Assembly (NCBI RefSeq): GCF_900091315.1
Contig: NZ_FLSP01000085.1
Coordinates: 1 to 38,049, forward strand
Length of the DNA stretch: 38,049 nt
Source of the DNA: Streptomyces sp. DI166
GTDB taxonomy: Bacteria > Actinomycetota > Actinomycetes > Streptomycetales > Streptomycetaceae
Reading direction: 5' to 3'
The notes under the pieces are model-generated. The model saw nothing but the letters and a program-made list of their open reading frames with translations, ran no database searches and was not told the origin of the DNA. Position numbers and translations under genes: made by a program. Positions 37,061 to 38,049 of this stretch are shown one piece after another. Each line of letters starts with the position of its first letter. Positions within the stretch are counted from its first letter, which is position 1.

Positions 37061-38049
37061 GTGGTGGATCAGCTGACGCAGCACGATCCGCGGCGGATCG
37101 GGCCGTTCGAGGTGCTGGGACGGCTGGGCGCCGGCGGCATGGGGCTGGTCTATCTCGCGCGCTCGGCGTCCGGCCGGCGCGTGGCGATCAAGACGGTCCG
37201 CACGGAGCTGGCCGAGGACCAGCTCTTCCGTGTCCGCTTCACGCGCGAGGTCGAGGCGGCCCGCGCCGTGTCCGGGTTCTACACCGCGGCCGTGGTCGAC
37301 GCCGACCCGCGCGCCGCCGTGCCGTGGCTGGCCACCGCGTACGTGCCCGCGCCCTCCCTCGAAGAGATAGTGAACGAGTGCGGGCCGCTCCCGGCCCAGG
37401 CGGTGCGCTGGCTGGCGGCGGGCGTGGCGGAGGCCCTCCAGTCGATCCACGGCGCCGGTCTCGTCCACCGTGACCTCAAGCCCTCCAACGTCCTCGTCGT
37501 CGAGGACGGCCCCCGGGTGATCGACTTCGGTATCGCCTCCGGCGTTTCGAACACCCGTTTGACCATGACGAACGTCGCGGTCGGCACCCCCGCCTACATG
37601 TCCCCCGAGCAGGCGAAGGACTCCCGCAGCGTCACCGGCGCCAGCGACGTCTTCTCGCTCGGCTCGATGCTGGTGTTCGCCGCGACCGGCCACCCGCCCT
37701 TCCACGGCGCCAACCCGGTCGAGACGGTCTTCATGCTGCTGCGCGAGGGCCCGGACCTGGAGGGCCTGCCGGACGAGCTGCGCCCGCTGATCGAGTCCTG
37801 CATGCAGATGGACCCGACCGCCCGCCCCAACCCGGCCGACCTCCAGGCCCAGCTCGCCCCGCACCTGTTCGGCTCCGGCTCCGACGACAGCGGTACGGCC
37901 TCGGCGTGGCTGCCCGAGCGGGCGGTCAGCCTGATCGAGGCGCGGCGGGGCGGCCGTCCCCCGACCAAGTCCACGCCGCCGTCCGGGGGCCGCAGCGGCG
38001 GCCGGATGGTCCCGCCGCCCCCGCCCCACGACCCCGTGGTCCCGGCCCC
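37061..38049 (+). CDS. afsK: Serine/threonine protein kinase AfsK, N-terminal part (runs off the window)
   Basis: The first 329 residues of a Hanks-type kinase. Gly loop LGAGGMGLVYLARS (22-35), catalytic Lys44 (VAIKTV), HRDLKPSN with Asp138, DFG at 155-157, and activation loop SNTRLTMTNVAVGTPAYMSP with Thr165 and Thr168. AfsK is known to autophosphorylate at Thr168 in S. coelicolor, and numbering from GTG 37061 puts Thr there, which supports this start over the second GTG. GGGGAGG precedes it. A proline-rich linker starts near residue 290, and the beta-propeller-like C-terminus is outside the window. AfsK phosphorylates AfsR to activate antibiotic genes. The symbol rests on recognition of the sequence, not a search. 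Confidence 0.88.
   Translation, partial: MVDQLTQHDPRRIGPFEVLGRLGAGGMGLVYLARSASGRRVAIKTVRTELAEDQLFRVRFTREVEAARAVSGFYTAAVVDADPRAAVPWLATAYVPAPSLEEIVNECGPLPAQAVRWLAAGVAEALQSIHGAGLVHRDLKPSNVLVVEDGPRVIDFGIASGVSNTRLTMTNVAVGTPAYMSPEQAKDSRSVTGASDVFSLGSMLVFAATGHPPFHGANPVETVFMLLREGPDLEGLPDELRPLIESCMQMDPTARPNPADLQAQLAPHLFGSGSDDSGTASAWLPERAVSLIEARRGGRPPTKSTPPSGGRSGGRMVPPPPPHDPVVPA

Overview
The window is high-GC actinobacterial DNA with strong third-position G/C bias, frequent GTG starts and tightly packed genes. Several proteins point to Streptomyces. The right end is the N-terminal half of a Ser/Thr kinase that I recognise as AfsK: Lys44 and activation-loop Thr165/Thr168 fall where they are known in that protein. 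The left part carries purU beside an SCO4402-family gene. No rRNA, tRNA, CRISPR array, insertion sequence or phage gene was seen.

Layout. (1) 1-4212: the 3' end of a proline-rich membrane protein, an orphan substrate-binding lipoprotein, an SCO4402-family protein and purU. (2) 4322-7567: a regulatory block with an ECF-type sigma factor translationally coupled to a zinc-finger anti-sigma/MDMPI fusion, a STAS anti-sigma antagonist and a four-EF-hand calcium protein. An RsbW-like ATPase follows at 11.7 kb. (3) 7546-33700: a scattered acyl-CoA catabolic region. It holds an acyl-CoA ligase, four acyl-CoA dehydrogenase subunits, a cyclase, an SDR, a zinc alcohol dehydrogenase, a flavin reductase, an enoyl-CoA hydratase, an NDP-forming acyl-CoA synthetase, a flavin monooxygenase, a DoxX-like protein, a DUF35 zinc-ribbon/OB protein and a thiolase-fold lipid-transfer protein. 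Unrelated genes are interspersed (GlxA-type regulator, MFS, LAXTG surface protein, two GNATs, PdxH-like and PPOX proteins). (4) 33697-38049: a deazaflavin-dependent nitroreductase-family gene, a LysE exporter divergent from a Lrp/AsnC regulator, a TetR regulator, a VOC protein and afsK.

The main discovery candidate is a shared palindrome, CTGACG-N3-CGTCAG, found in the control regions of most catabolic units. Eight good copies lie upstream of or between the acyl-CoA genes. A degenerate ninth copy overlaps the -10 and start codon of the TetR gene at 35411-36058. I infer one TetR regulon for degradation of an unidentified carboxylic acid: CoA activation, dehydrogenation by paired FadE subunits, hydration, oxidation, then C-C cleavage by a thiolase-fold/DUF35 aldolase-like pair.

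Other oddities are a FadE gene interrupted by an 18-bp minisatellite encoding (GEPPAR)n with two apparent frame changes, many -10 boxes placed 6-7 nt before a start codon (leaderless mRNAs), and a long nested hairpin in front of afsK.
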